Source of the DNA: an uncultured Burkholderiales bacterium
GTDB taxonomy: Bacteria > Pseudomonadota > Gammaproteobacteria > Burkholderiales > Burkholderiaceae_E
Direction of reading: 5' to 3'
Length of the DNA: 35,109 bases
Assembly (NCBI GenBank): GCA_902826305.1
Contig: CADEEH010000044.1
Coordinates: 1-35,109 of the forward strand
In this document: positions 25,602-35,109 of the stretch, in pieces
How positions within the stretch are numbered: the first letter of the stretch is position 1
Layout of the letters: every line of letters starts with the position of its first letter
Made by a program: the position numbers and the translations under genes
Notes under the pieces: generated by a model
What the model was told of the DNA's origin: nothing
Databases searched by the model: none
The model's input: only the letters and a program-made list of their open reading frames with translations

Positions 25602-27536
25602 TCAGCCGAGCTGGTACTCGGGCAGGCTCAGGATCAGGTGCAGCAGCAGGCGCAACGGCTCCTCCAGGTAGCTGCCCGAACGCGCGACGTCGTCGGTGCC
25701 GAGCTCGGTGCGCAGGAACGCGGCCAGCCGCGCGCGCTCACCGGCGGCGATCGGCACACGCAGGAAACGCACGAGCAGCGCGTCGACGACATCCTGCGTG
25801 GTCTTCGGTTGCGCGGCCAGGACCATCGAGGTCAGGTCGAGCCGGGCCGGCCGGCGCTCGATCGGCCTGATCCGCTCGGTGGCCATCTGCCAGCCGCGAT
25901 AGCTGGCATAGCGGGTGTTGAAGTCCTCGTCACGGTCGGCGGCCATGTTCGACATCGCCATCGGCTCGCCGGTGCTCTCCTTGCCGTCGGGCCGGGTCGC
26001 CGCGGTCAGGTCGAGCCCGCGCGCGATGCGTTCGCCGACGCCCCGGTTGATGTCGCCCAGCGCGCCGGTCGGCGTACGGTCGGGCGCGACGAAATCGACG
26101 TCGGGGAACACCACGTCGCGCGCGAAATTGCCGCGCTCGATCAGCAGGCCCGGCGTGATCCACGACCTGCCGTAGGCCCACCCGGCCACCGTCGGCGGAC
26201 GCATCAGGTGCTGGCCGAGCACGCCGGTGGTGGTGTTGAAGTCCGGTACACCGGGCAGGTAGTCCAGGCCGAGCTTGCGATAGGTCCCCACCAGCAGCTC
26301 GACCGGACTCTTGATGTGGGTCGCGTACGACGGCTCGCTGTAGAAGTCGCGCGACAGCAGCAGCGTCTTCAGGAACGGCTTCAGTTCGTACTTCGCGCCG
26401 CGCAGCAGGTCACCCAGGGCCCGACGCTGCGCGGGATCGATGTCGTCGCGGACGAAGAAACGGTACAGCCTGGCCGCGACGAACTCGGCGGTCACCGGCC
26501 GCTGCATGATGATGTCGACGATCTGCTCGCCGTCGAAGCGGCCGGTGCGGCCGAGAAACGTCTTCTCCCCGTCGTCGTGGCGCTCGGTGTCGATCACGAA
26601 ATCCAGCCCACGCACGTTCCAGCCGGTGAACGCACGCGCAGCCTCGCGGATGTCGGCCTCGGTGTAGTTGCCCGGGCCCATCGTGAACAGCTCCATGATC
26701 TCGCGCGCGAAATTTTCGTTCGGCCGTCCCTTCACGTTCAGTCCGGCGTCCAGGAACACCAGCATCGCCGGATCGCGCGCGGTGGCCAGCACCAGATCGC
26801 GGAAGTTGCCGGTCGCGTGCTCGCGCAGGAACATCAGCTGCTTGAGCATCTTCCGGTAGTCGCGGACCTTGTCTTCGCTGGTCGCGAAGTGCCCGTGCAG
26901 GAACAGCGCCATCTTCTCGCGCAGCGGTCGGCGCGTGACCACCATCTGCCCGGCCCACCAGTTGCCGATCCGGTTGGTCTCGAGCATGCTGGCCCGCAGC
27001 CAGTAGAAGAACTTGTCGGCGACCGGCTGCAGGCGCCGGCTGCCCTCGGGCTTGACCTTGACCCCGAGCGCCTCGCCGGTCTTCTTCGCCTGGTCGGTGG
27101 CCGCCGGGCGACTGGGCGGGAACGGATCGAGGCCGGGCTCGAAGGCGCCCGATTCCTCGAACGGCCGCACCGCGGGATCGTCGATGCGCTCGTAGTCGAC
27201 CAATTCGTCGACCGCCTGCTGCGGGCTCATTCGGGCCAGCCGGTCGATCTGCTGCGGCGTGCCACCGAAGCCGGCCCGTTCGAGCAGGTGCGCCGCTCGC
27301 GCCGCGCTCCAGTCGGCGGGCCCGATCGGTGTCAGGTCACCGGCCCATGCCCTCGGCCCCGCGGCCGGGCCGCGCGCAACCGCCGCGCTGCCGCGCTCCG
27401 ACAGGCCGGCGCCCGACGCGCCGCTCGAGGTGTCCCCGGCGGTCGCGGCCGCGCCGACATGACAAACCAGCAGCGCGCTCAGCGCACACGCGCTGAGGGA
27501 TAGGAACCGGGAGCGGGGACGGGCGTGATCGACCAC
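25602..27536 (-). CDS. DUF1800 family secreted protein
   Basis: The 644-residue protein belongs to DUF1800, whose function is unknown. Residues 1-33 form a signal peptide (basic MVDHARPRSR, then a hydrophobic core). Family blocks are AAHLLERAGFGGTPQQIDRL, MLETNRIGNWWAGQMVVTRRPLREKMALFLHGHFATS, NVKGRPNENFAREIMELFTMGPGNYTEADI, ARAFTGWN, FFVRDDIDPAQR and the C-terminal LLHLILSLPEYQLG. An insertion rich in charged residues lies around 485-560. The GTG at 27536 has no Shine-Dalgarno sequence; the 12 bases before it are TATCATGCGCCC, identical to those before hutF, so translation may be leaderless. The partner DUF1501 gene follows after 16 bp. Confidence 0.87.
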   Translation of the reverse strand: MVDHARPRSRFLSLSACALSALLVCHVGAAATAGDTSSGASGAGLSERGSAAVARGPAAGPRAWAGDLTPIGPADWSAARAAHLLERAGFGGTPQQIDRLARMSPQQAVDELVDYERIDDPAVRPFEESGAFEPGLDPFPPSRPAATDQAKKTGEALGVKVKPEGSRRLQPVADKFFYWLRASMLETNRIGNWWAGQMVVTRRPLREKMALFLHGHFATSEDKVRDYRKMLKQLMFLREHATGNFRDLVLATARDPAMLVFLDAGLNVKGRPNENFAREIMELFTMGPGNYTEADIREAARAFTGWNVRGLDFVIDTERHDDGEKTFLGRTGRFDGEQIVDIIMQRPVTAEFVAARLYRFFVRDDIDPAQRRALGDLLRGAKYELKPFLKTLLLSRDFYSEPSYATHIKSPVELLVGTYRKLGLDYLPGVPDFNTTTGVLGQHLMRPPTVAGWAYGRSWITPGLLIERGNFARDVVFPDVDFVAPDRTPTGALGDINRGVGERIARGLDLTAATRPDGKESTGEPMAMSNMAADRDEDFNTRYASYRGWQMATERIRPIERRPARLDLTSMVLAAQPKTTQDVVDALLVRFLRVPIAAGERARLAAFLRTELGTDDVARSGSYLEEPLRLLLHLILSLPEYQLG

Positions 27537-27554
27537 GGGCGCATGATAGCGCCC
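27537..27554 (-). promoter_or_regulatory. Promoter-like TATCAT flanked by a 6-bp inverted repeat before the DUF1800 gene
   Basis: On the minus strand GGGCGC-TATCAT-GCGCCC is a perfect inverted repeat whose centre is a five-of-six -10 hexamer (27548-27543). The start point, about seven bases on, would be the first base of the GTG at 27536. TTGCGC (27573-27568) is a weak -35 at 19 bases. The same sequence could fold as a hairpin 20 bases after the typA stop and thus help end the nusA-typA transcript. Both roles are possible at once. Confidence 0.45.
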
Positions 27555-27573
27555 TCGGGCACCGGCGGCGCAA

Positions 27574-29436
<1,863 letters not shown>

Positions 29437-29443
29437 GTGCACT

Positions 29444-30466
29444 TCACTGGGGAGGATCGGCCGCGCGGTCGGCCTGGAGGGCGACGGCGGTCAGGTTCGG
29501 CCGCGCGCCGGCGTCGTCGCGCCGGTCGTCACCTGCCTCGGAGTCGCAAGCGGTGCTGACCAGGCGCTCGGGCACCAGCAGTCCCTCGGACAGGACCGCC
29601 AGGCCGAGCAGCCGGCCACCGGCATAGATTCGCACGAAAGCGTCGCCGCCGAGGTCCGCCGGCCTGTCGGCCTCGCGCACCGGCACCCGCTGGCCCTGCA
29701 GGAAGCGGCGGGCCGGGTCGGCATCCAGATCGAGCCGCGGCCATGCGGCGACCAGCGCGTCGACCGGCAGCAGCAGCATCACGCGCCGCTCCGGGGCGAG
29801 TGCCTCGATCGCCTCCAGCGAATGGGCGCCGGCGAGTTCGATGCCGTCGATCCGTTCGCGACACAGTGCGCTCAGGTGGCCGACGGTGCCCAGCGCGAGT
29901 GCGATGTCCTCGGCGAGTGTGCGGATGTACGTGCCCTTGCTGCAGGCCACGCGGATCGTCGCCGACGCGGGGGTGTGATCGAGCAGGTCGATCGATGCGA
30001 TCGTCACCCGCCGCGGCTCGCGCGCGACTTCGATGCCGGCGCGTGCGTAGTCGTACAGCGGCCGACCGTCGCGTTTGAGCGCCGAGTACATCGGCGGCAC
30101 CTGGTCGATCGGACCGACGAATCCGGCCAGCACGCGTGCCAGTCGCGAGGTGTCGATGTCGACCGGGCGTTGCTCGATCACCGCACCTTCGGCATCCCCG
30201 GTGTCGGTCCGTTGCCCGAACGCGATCGTCGCCCGATAGGTCTTGCCGGCGTCGAGCGACTGGCGGGCGAACTTGGTCGCCTCGCCGAGCAGGATCGGCA
30301 ACAGACCCGAGGCCATCGGATCGAGTGTGCCGCCGTGGCCGCCCTTCTTCGCACCGAACAGCGCCTTGACCCGGCCGAGCGCGGCGTTCGAGCCCAGGCC
30401 GCGCGGCTTGTCGAGCAGCAGGACACCGTCGACCGGACGTCGCGGCTGCGTGTTGCGTGCAACCAC
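29444..30466 (-). CDS. truB: tRNA pseudouridine(55) synthase
   Basis: TruB converts uridine 55 in the T-loop of nearly all tRNAs to pseudouridine. The catalytic aspartate is Asp49 in [18 protein letters not shown]; further motifs are [41 protein letters not shown] and [18 protein letters not shown]-like region (about 245-310) follows, and the last 30 or so residues are a charged tail with no visible domain. At 340 residues it is somewhat longer than the E. coli protein. The start is GTG 30466, with GAGGAC upstream, two bases after the rbfA stop. Confidence 0.96.
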   Translation of the reverse strand: MVARNTQPRRPVDGVLLLDKPRGLGSNAALGRVKALFGAKKGGHGGTLDPMASGLLPILLGEATKFARQSLDAGKTYRATIAFGQRTDTGDAEGAVIEQRPVDIDTSRLARVLAGFVGPIDQVPPMYSALKRDGRPLYDYARAGIEVAREPRRVTIASIDLLDHTPASATIRVACSKGTYIRTLAEDIALALGTVGHLSALCRERIDGIELAGAHSLEAIEALAPERRVMLLLPVDALVAAWPRLDLDADPARRFLQGQRVPVREADRPADLGGDAFVRIYAGGRLLGLAVLSEGLLVPERLVSTACDSEAGDDRRDDAGARPNLTAVALQADRAADPPQ

Positions 30467-30468
30467 GA

Positions 30469-30849
30469 TCAGTCCTCGCCGTGGCGGGCGTTGGCCTCGT
30501 CGATCAGCCGCGACATCCGCATGCCGCGGGCGAGCGACGCGTCGTGCACGAAGCGGATCTCGGGCGTGGTGTGGATCCGCACGCGGCGGCCGATCTGCGA
30601 GCGCAGGAAGCCGGCGGCCGCCTTCAGCCCGGCATCGGTCTCGCCGAGCCTGGCCGGATCGTCGGTCAGCGCGGAGTAGTACACGGTCGCCACCGCGTAG
30701 TCGGCCGTCAGCTCGACGCCGGTCAGCGTGACCATGCCCACGCGCGGATCCTTGACCTCGCGGGCGATCAGCTGCGCGAGCTCGTGGTGCAGCTGCTCGG
30801 CGACACGCGTGCCGCGGCTGCCGCCCGAGGAAGGCTGATGACGGCCCAT
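30469..30849 (-). CDS. rbfA: 30S ribosome-binding factor A
   Basis: RbfA is a small KH-domain protein that binds the 30S subunit and is needed for 16S rRNA 5'-end maturation and cold adaptation. The 126-residue product shows [44 protein letters not shown] and a C-terminal [24 protein letters not shown]. The ATG at 30849 gives the normal length; a longer frame to 30987 would run into infB. The gene sits 47 bp after infB and directly before truB. Confidence 0.95.
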   Translation of the reverse strand: MGRHQPSSGGSRGTRVAEQLHHELAQLIAREVKDPRVGMVTLTGVELTADYAVATVYYSALTDDPARLGETDAGLKAAAGFLRSQIGRRVRIHTTPEIRFVHDASLARGMRMSRLIDEANARHGED

Positions 30850-30896
30850 GCCGTGACGACCTGCGTCGCGTCCGGGGCGAAGGGGATCGCGCGCCG

Positions 30897-33743
30897 CTAC
30901 AGCGTGCGCGCGACCTCCTTGACCTCGAACACTTCGAGCTGGTCGCCTTCCTTGATGTCGTCGTAGTTCTTCAGCGACAGGCCGCACTCGAAGCCTTCCT
31001 TGACCTCGCGCACGTCGTCCTTGAATCGCTTCAACGAATCGAGTTCACCTTCCCAGATCACCGTCGAATCGCGCAGCAGCCGTATCCGCGCGCCGCGCCG
31101 GACCGTGCCCTCGAGCACCATGCAGCCGGCGACGTTGCCCACCTTCGGGATGCGGAACACCTGGCGGATCTCGACCAGGCCGATCGCCTCTTCCTTCTTC
31201 TCCGGCGACAGCAGGCCGCTCATCGCCGCCTTGATGTCGTCGACCGCGTCGTAGATGATGTTGTAGTAGCGGATGTCGATGCCGTTGGTCTCGGCCAGCC
31301 GCTTGGCGAGCTGGTCGGCGCGCACGTTGAAGCCGATGATCACCGCCTTGGACGCGGTCGCCAGGTTGACGTCCGACTCGGTGATGCCGCCGACCTGCGC
31401 GTGCACGATCTGCACCTTGACCTCGTCGGTCGACAGCTTGGCCATCGCATGCACCAGCGCCTCCTGCGAGCCCTGCACGTCGGCCTTGACGATCAGCGCC
31501 AGCGACTTGCTGCCGCCCTCGCCCATCTGCTCGAACATGTTCTCGAGCTTGGCCGCCTGCTGGCGCGCCAGCTTGACGTCACGGAACTTGCCCTGCCTGA
31601 AGAGCGCGATCTCGCGTGCCTTGCGTTCGTCGCCCAGCACCAGCACGTCCTCGCCGGCACTCGGCACGTCCGCCAGGCCCTGGATCTCGACCGGGATCGA
31701 CGGGCCGGCCTCGGCGACCGGCTTGCCGGCCTCGTCGAGCATCGCCCGCACGCGGCCGAACACCGCGCCGGCGAGCACGATGTCACCCTTCTTCAGCGTG
31801 CCCGACTGCACCAGCACGGTGGCGACCGGACCGCGGCCCTTGTCCAGCCGCGCCTCGATGACCAGGCCCTTGGCCGCGCCGTCGCGGATCGCGTTCAGCT
31901 CCAGCACCTCGGCCTGCAGCAGCACGTTCTCGAGCAGGTCGTCGATACCCTGGCCGGTCTTGGCCGACACGGCGACGATCGGCGATTCACCGCCGTATTC
32001 CTCGGGCACGACCTGGTTGGCGACCAGTTCCTGCTTGACCCGGTCCGGGTTCGCCTCGGGCTTGTCGATCTTGTTCATCGCCACCACGATCGGCACACCG
32101 GCGGCCTTCGCGTGATGGATCGCCTCGACCGTCTGCGGCATCACGCCGTCGTCGGCAGCGACCACCAGCACGACGATGTCGGTCGCCTTCGCGCCGCGTG
32201 CGCGCATCGCGGTGAACGCCTCGTGGCCCGGGGTGTCCAGGAACGTGATGACGCCGCGCGGCGTCTCGACGTGGTAGGCGCCGATGTGCTGCGTGATCCC
32301 GCCCGCCTCGCCGGCGGCGACCTTGGTGCGCCGGATGTAGTCCAGCAGCGAGGTCTTGCCGTGATCGACGTGGCCCATCACGGTGACCACCGGCGGACGC
32401 GGCTCGAGCTGGGCATCACCGACCGGCGCCTCCTCGACCAGGAACGCCTCCGGATCGTCCAGCTTGGCGGCGAGCGCCTTGTGGCCCATCTCCTCGACGA
32501 CGATCATCGCCGTGTCCTGGTCGAGCATCTGGTTGATCGTCACCATCTGGCCGAGTTTCATCATCGACTTGATGACCTCGGCGGCCTTGACCGACATCTT
32601 GTGGGCGAGGTCGGCGACGGTGATCGTCTCCGGGATGTGGATCTCGCGCGAGACCTGCTCGGGCATCGACGCCTGCTGCGAGCTGTCGCCGCGGTCGCGG
32701 TGACGGTGGCCGCCGCCGCGTGCGCCGCGCCATCCGGCGCCGCCCGGCGTCGAATCGCCGCGTGTCTTCAACGCCCGCTTCTTGGCGCCTTCCTCGTGCC
32801 AGCTCGACGACAGCTTCTCGGCCTTGACGTGTTTCTTGTCCTTGGCCTCGGTGGCGGTCGCGCCGGGCTTGCCGTCGGTCTTGGGCTTGTGCAGCGTGCC
32901 GCTGACCGGCTTGGCCGCCGCGTTGGCGGCATCGGCCGGCTGCGCGGGCTGGCCCGGCGGCGTGGCGGCCGGTGCGGCGGCGACCGGTGCCTGCGGCGGC
33001 TGCTCGGGCGGCTTGGGCACCGGACGACGCTGCGCGGCCATCAGGCGATTGATCGCCGCGACCTCGGCCTCGACCGCACGCCGTGCGGCCTCGGCCGCCT
33101 GCTGGGCGCGACGCGCGGCCTCGGCCGCTTCGCGCGCCTCGGCCTCGACACGTTCGCGGGCCGCGGCGGCCTCGGCGTCGTCCTGCTGGCCGCGGGCCGC
33201 CTTCTCTCGTTCCTGCTCCAGCCGCGCCTCTTCGGCGAGGCGGGCGGCCTCGGCGGCCGCCTCCAGCTCGCGGCGTTCGAGTTCGAGCCGTTCCTGCTTC
33301 TCGCGCAGCTCGGCGGCCTGCCGCTCGAGCAGCTCGCGGCTGCGCCGTTCCTCCTCCTCGCGCGCGGCGACGCTTGCATCGTCGAGCGTCGGCACGGCAC
33401 CTTCGGCGGCCAGCGGCACCACGTCCGGCCCGCCGTCGCCGGCGTCGCGCTTGACGAAGACCCGCTTCTTGCGGACCTCGACCTGGATCGTCCGTGCCTT
33501 GCCGGAGGAATCCGCCTGCTTGATCTCCGAGGTCTGCTTGCGGGTCAGCGTGATCTTCTTCTTCGGCGCGTCGTCGGCCCCGTGGGCGCGACGCAGCGCA
33601 TGAAGCAACTGCTCCTTGTCGGTCTCGCTCAGTGTGTCGTTGGGCGACACCTTGTTCACGCCGGCCACCCGCAGCTGCTCGATCAGCACCTCGGGCGGCA
33701 TCTTCAGCTCGGCGGCGAACGTCGCCACATTCGTACTAGCCAT
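30897..33743 (-). CDS. infB: Translation initiation factor IF-2
   Basis: IF-2 is the GTPase that brings initiator fMet-tRNA to the 30S subunit and promotes subunit joining. The 948-residue protein has an IF2_N domain ([22 protein letters not shown] at the start). A long Ala/Glu/Arg-rich helical and Pro-rich linker (about 110-340) follows, then a second IF2_N-like segment ([22 protein letters not shown]). The G domain has GHVDHGKT (457-464), DTPGH (503-507), NKID (557-560) and SAKTGQG, followed by the C-terminal beta-barrel and tRNA-binding domains. The ATG at 33743 has AGGAAACAG upstream. It follows nusA by 61 bp. The stop is TAG. Confidence 0.98.
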   Translation of the reverse strand: MASTNVATFAAELKMPPEVLIEQLRVAGVNKVSPNDTLSETDKEQLLHALRRAHGADDAPKKKITLTRKQTSEIKQADSSGKARTIQVEVRKKRVFVKRDAGDGGPDVVPLAAEGAVPTLDDASVAAREEEERRSRELLERQAAELREKQERLELERRELEAAAEAARLAEEARLEQEREKAARGQQDDAEAAAARERVEAEAREAAEAARRAQQAAEAARRAVEAEVAAINRLMAAQRRPVPKPPEQPPQAPVAAAPAATPPGQPAQPADAANAAAKPVSGTLHKPKTDGKPGATATEAKDKKHVKAEKLSSSWHEEGAKKRALKTRGDSTPGGAGWRGARGGGHRHRDRGDSSQQASMPEQVSREIHIPETITVADLAHKMSVKAAEVIKSMMKLGQMVTINQMLDQDTAMIVVEEMGHKALAAKLDDPEAFLVEEAPVGDAQLEPRPPVVTVMGHVDHGKTSLLDYIRRTKVAAGEAGGITQHIGAYHVETPRGVITFLDTPGHEAFTAMRARGAKATDIVVLVVAADDGVMPQTVEAIHHAKAAGVPIVVAMNKIDKPEANPDRVKQELVANQVVPEEYGGESPIVAVSAKTGQGIDDLLENVLLQAEVLELNAIRDGAAKGLVIEARLDKGRGPVATVLVQSGTLKKGDIVLAGAVFGRVRAMLDEAGKPVAEAGPSIPVEIQGLADVPSAGEDVLVLGDERKAREIALFRQGKFRDVKLARQQAAKLENMFEQMGEGGSKSLALIVKADVQGSQEALVHAMAKLSTDEVKVQIVHAQVGGITESDVNLATASKAVIIGFNVRADQLAKRLAETNGIDIRYYNIIYDAVDDIKAAMSGLLSPEKKEEAIGLVEIRQVFRIPKVGNVAGCMVLEGTVRRGARIRLLRDSTVIWEGELDSLKRFKDDVREVKEGFECGLSLKNYDDIKEGDQLEVFEVKEVARTL

Positions 33744-33804
33744 CTGTTTCCTTCCTGGTCCGTCGCACAACGCGCGGACTCTCGCTTGCCTGCGTCACCA
33801 GCGT

Positions 33805-35109
33805 TCACGCGGACTCGCTGGCGAACCAATGCGCTCTCGCCTTCATGATCAGGTCCTTCGCCCGCTCCTCGTCGATGCCGGTCGCCTCGACCAGTTCGTC
33901 GAGCGCCAGTTCGCCGAGCTCGTCGCGGGTGTGCACGCCGGCATCGGCCAGCTGCGCCGCGAGCTGGCGGTCCATGCCCTCGAGCGAGAGCAGGTCCTCG
34001 GCGGTGTTCTCGATCTTCTCCTCGGTCGCGATCGCCTCGGTCAGCAGCACGTTGCGCGCGCGGTTGCGCAACTCGTTGACCGTGTCCTCGTCGAACGACT
34101 CGATCTCGAGCATCTCGTTGATCGGCACGTAGGCGACTTCCTCGACGCTGGTGAAACCCTCGTCGATCAGGATGTCGGCGACCTCCTCGTCGACGTCGAG
34201 CTTCTCCATGAACAGGCCGCGCACCATCAGCCGCTCGGTCTCGAGCTTGGACTTGGACTCGTCGGCGGTCATGATGTTGATCTGCCAGCCGGTCAGCTCC
34301 GAGGCCAGGCGCACGTTGCGCCCGCTGGTGCCGATCGCCAGCGCGAGGTTGTCCTCGTCGACGACCACGTCCATGCTGTGCTTGTCCTCGTCGACGACGA
34401 TCGACGAGACGTTGGCCGGTGCCAGCGCGCCGATGACGAACTGCGCCGGATCCTCGGACCAGAGCACGATGTCGACCCGCTCGCCGGCCAGCTCGCCGGT
34501 GACCGCCTGCACCCGCGAGCCGCGCACGCCGACGCAGGTGCCGATCGGGTCGATCCGCCGGTCGGTGGTGAACACGCCGATCTTCGCGCGCACACCCGCG
34601 TCGCGCGCCGCGGCCTTGATCTCGAGCAGGCCCTGCTCGATCTCCGGCACCTCGGTGGCGAACAGGTGCTTGATGAACTCCGGCGAGGTCCGCGACAGGA
34701 TCAGCTGCGGCCCGCGACCCTCGCGATTGATCCTGAGCACGAACGCGCGCACACGATCGCCCACGCGCAGGTTCTCCTTCGGGATCATCTGGTCGCGCGG
34801 CAGCCGCGCCTCGACCTTGCCCGACTCGACGATCGCGCCTTCGCGGTCGATCCGCTTGACCGTGCCCGAGAGCACGTGTTCGCCGCGGGCGAGGAAATCG
34901 GTGATGATCTGCTCGCGTTCGGCATCGCGGATCTTCTGCAGGATCACCTGCTTGGCCGCCTGCGCGCCGATCCGGCCGAGTTCCACCGGCTCGAGCTCCT
35001 CCTCGATGAAGTCGCCGACCTGGATGTCGGAGATCTGCTTCTGCGCCTCGGTGAGGATGATCTGGATGTCGTGATCCTCCATCTCGCCGTCGGGCACGAC
35101 CTGCCAGCG
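33805..35109 (-). CDS. nusA: Transcription termination/antitermination protein NusA (partial)
   Basis: The C-terminal 434 residues of NusA are present; the gene runs off the right edge in frame ([12 protein letters not shown] at the boundary), so about 60 N-terminal residues are missing. NusA binds RNA polymerase and nascent RNA and modulates pausing, termination and antitermination. Visible parts are the end of the N-terminal domain, an S1 domain (about [17 protein letters not shown] to GPQLILSRT), two KH domains ([17 protein letters not shown] and [16 protein letters not shown]) and two acidic C-terminal repeats with helix-hairpin-helix character, as in E. coli. First visible gene of the nusA-infB-rbfA-truB-typA operon. 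Confidence 0.97.
   Translation of the reverse strand, partial: RWQVVPDGEMEDHDIQIILTEAQKQISDIQVGDFIEEELEPVELGRIGAQAAKQVILQKIRDAEREQIITDFLARGEHVLSGTVKRIDREGAIVESGKVEARLPRDQMIPKENLRVGDRVRAFVLRINREGRGPQLILSRTSPEFIKHLFATEVPEIEQGLLEIKAAARDAGVRAKIGVFTTDRRIDPIGTCVGVRGSRVQAVTGELAGERVDIVLWSEDPAQFVIGALAPANVSSIVVDEDKHSMDVVVDEDNLALAIGTSGRNVRLASELTGWQINIMTADESKSKLETERLMVRGLFMEKLDVDEEVADILIDEGFTSVEEVAYVPINEMLEIESFDEDTVNELRNRARNVLLTEAIATEEKIENTAEDLLSLEGMDRQLAAQLADAGVHTRDELGELALDELVEATGIDEERAKDLIMKARAHWFASESA

Noticed and set aside
31401-33848. 815-codon plus-strand open frame opposite infB
   Set aside because: Antisense shadow of infB; composition is biased and no recognisable domain appears.

Overview
The window is a gene-dense (almost no gap above 170 bp), very GC-rich bacterial chromosome segment. 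Three things point to a betaproteobacterium, most likely in or near Burkholderiales: the order nusA-infB-rbfA-truB-typA, two Bug/TctC-type periplasmic binding proteins without membrane partners, and a LivKHMGF transporter beside a CoA-dependent catabolic cluster. This placement is inferred from gene content; no rRNA gene is present.

Layout. (1) 2-481: the N-terminal part of an NMT1-like ABC transporter binding protein, divergent from the hut genes. (2) 572-7236: a complete five-step histidine degradation set. hutH-hutU-hutG run rightward, hutI runs leftward and overlaps the 3' end of hutG, and hutF diverges from hutI. Histidine goes to urocanate, imidazolonepropionate, formiminoglutamate, formylglutamate, and finally glutamate plus formate. 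(3) 7392-8198: a proline-linker lipoprotein of unknown function. (4) 24194 down to 8262: sixteen genes, all leftward and mostly overlapping or closely spaced. In transcription order they are livK, livH, livM, livG, livF, a cyclase-family hydrolase, an IclR regulator, a thiolase-like protein lacking the nucleophilic cysteine, a DUF35 Zn-ribbon/OB partner, an NDP-forming acyl-CoA synthetase, two Bug binding proteins, a two-gene AtuA system, a PRISE-type enone reductase, and a Pcm methyltransferase with a hydrophobic N-terminus. A good sigma70 promoter lies before livK. (5) 27536 down to 24359: a secreted DUF1800/DUF1501 pair. (6) 35109 down to 27574: the nusA(partial)-infB-rbfA-truB-typA translation/transcription operon.

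The strongest candidate for something undescribed is region 4. It looks like an uptake and degradation module for an unknown carboxylic acid, perhaps branched, alicyclic or terpenoid. Liv and Bug proteins would capture it, the acyl-CoA synthetase would activate it, and the Cys-less thiolase plus DUF35 pair would cleave it in the manner of Ltp2/ChsH2 retro-aldolases. The substrate cannot be read from the sequence. A second, smaller observation is an identical 12-mer, TATCATGCGCCC, directly before the start codons of both hutF and the DUF1800 gene. Neither gene has a Shine-Dalgarno sequence, which suggests leaderless transcripts. No CRISPR array, tRNA, rRNA, insertion sequence or phage gene was seen.
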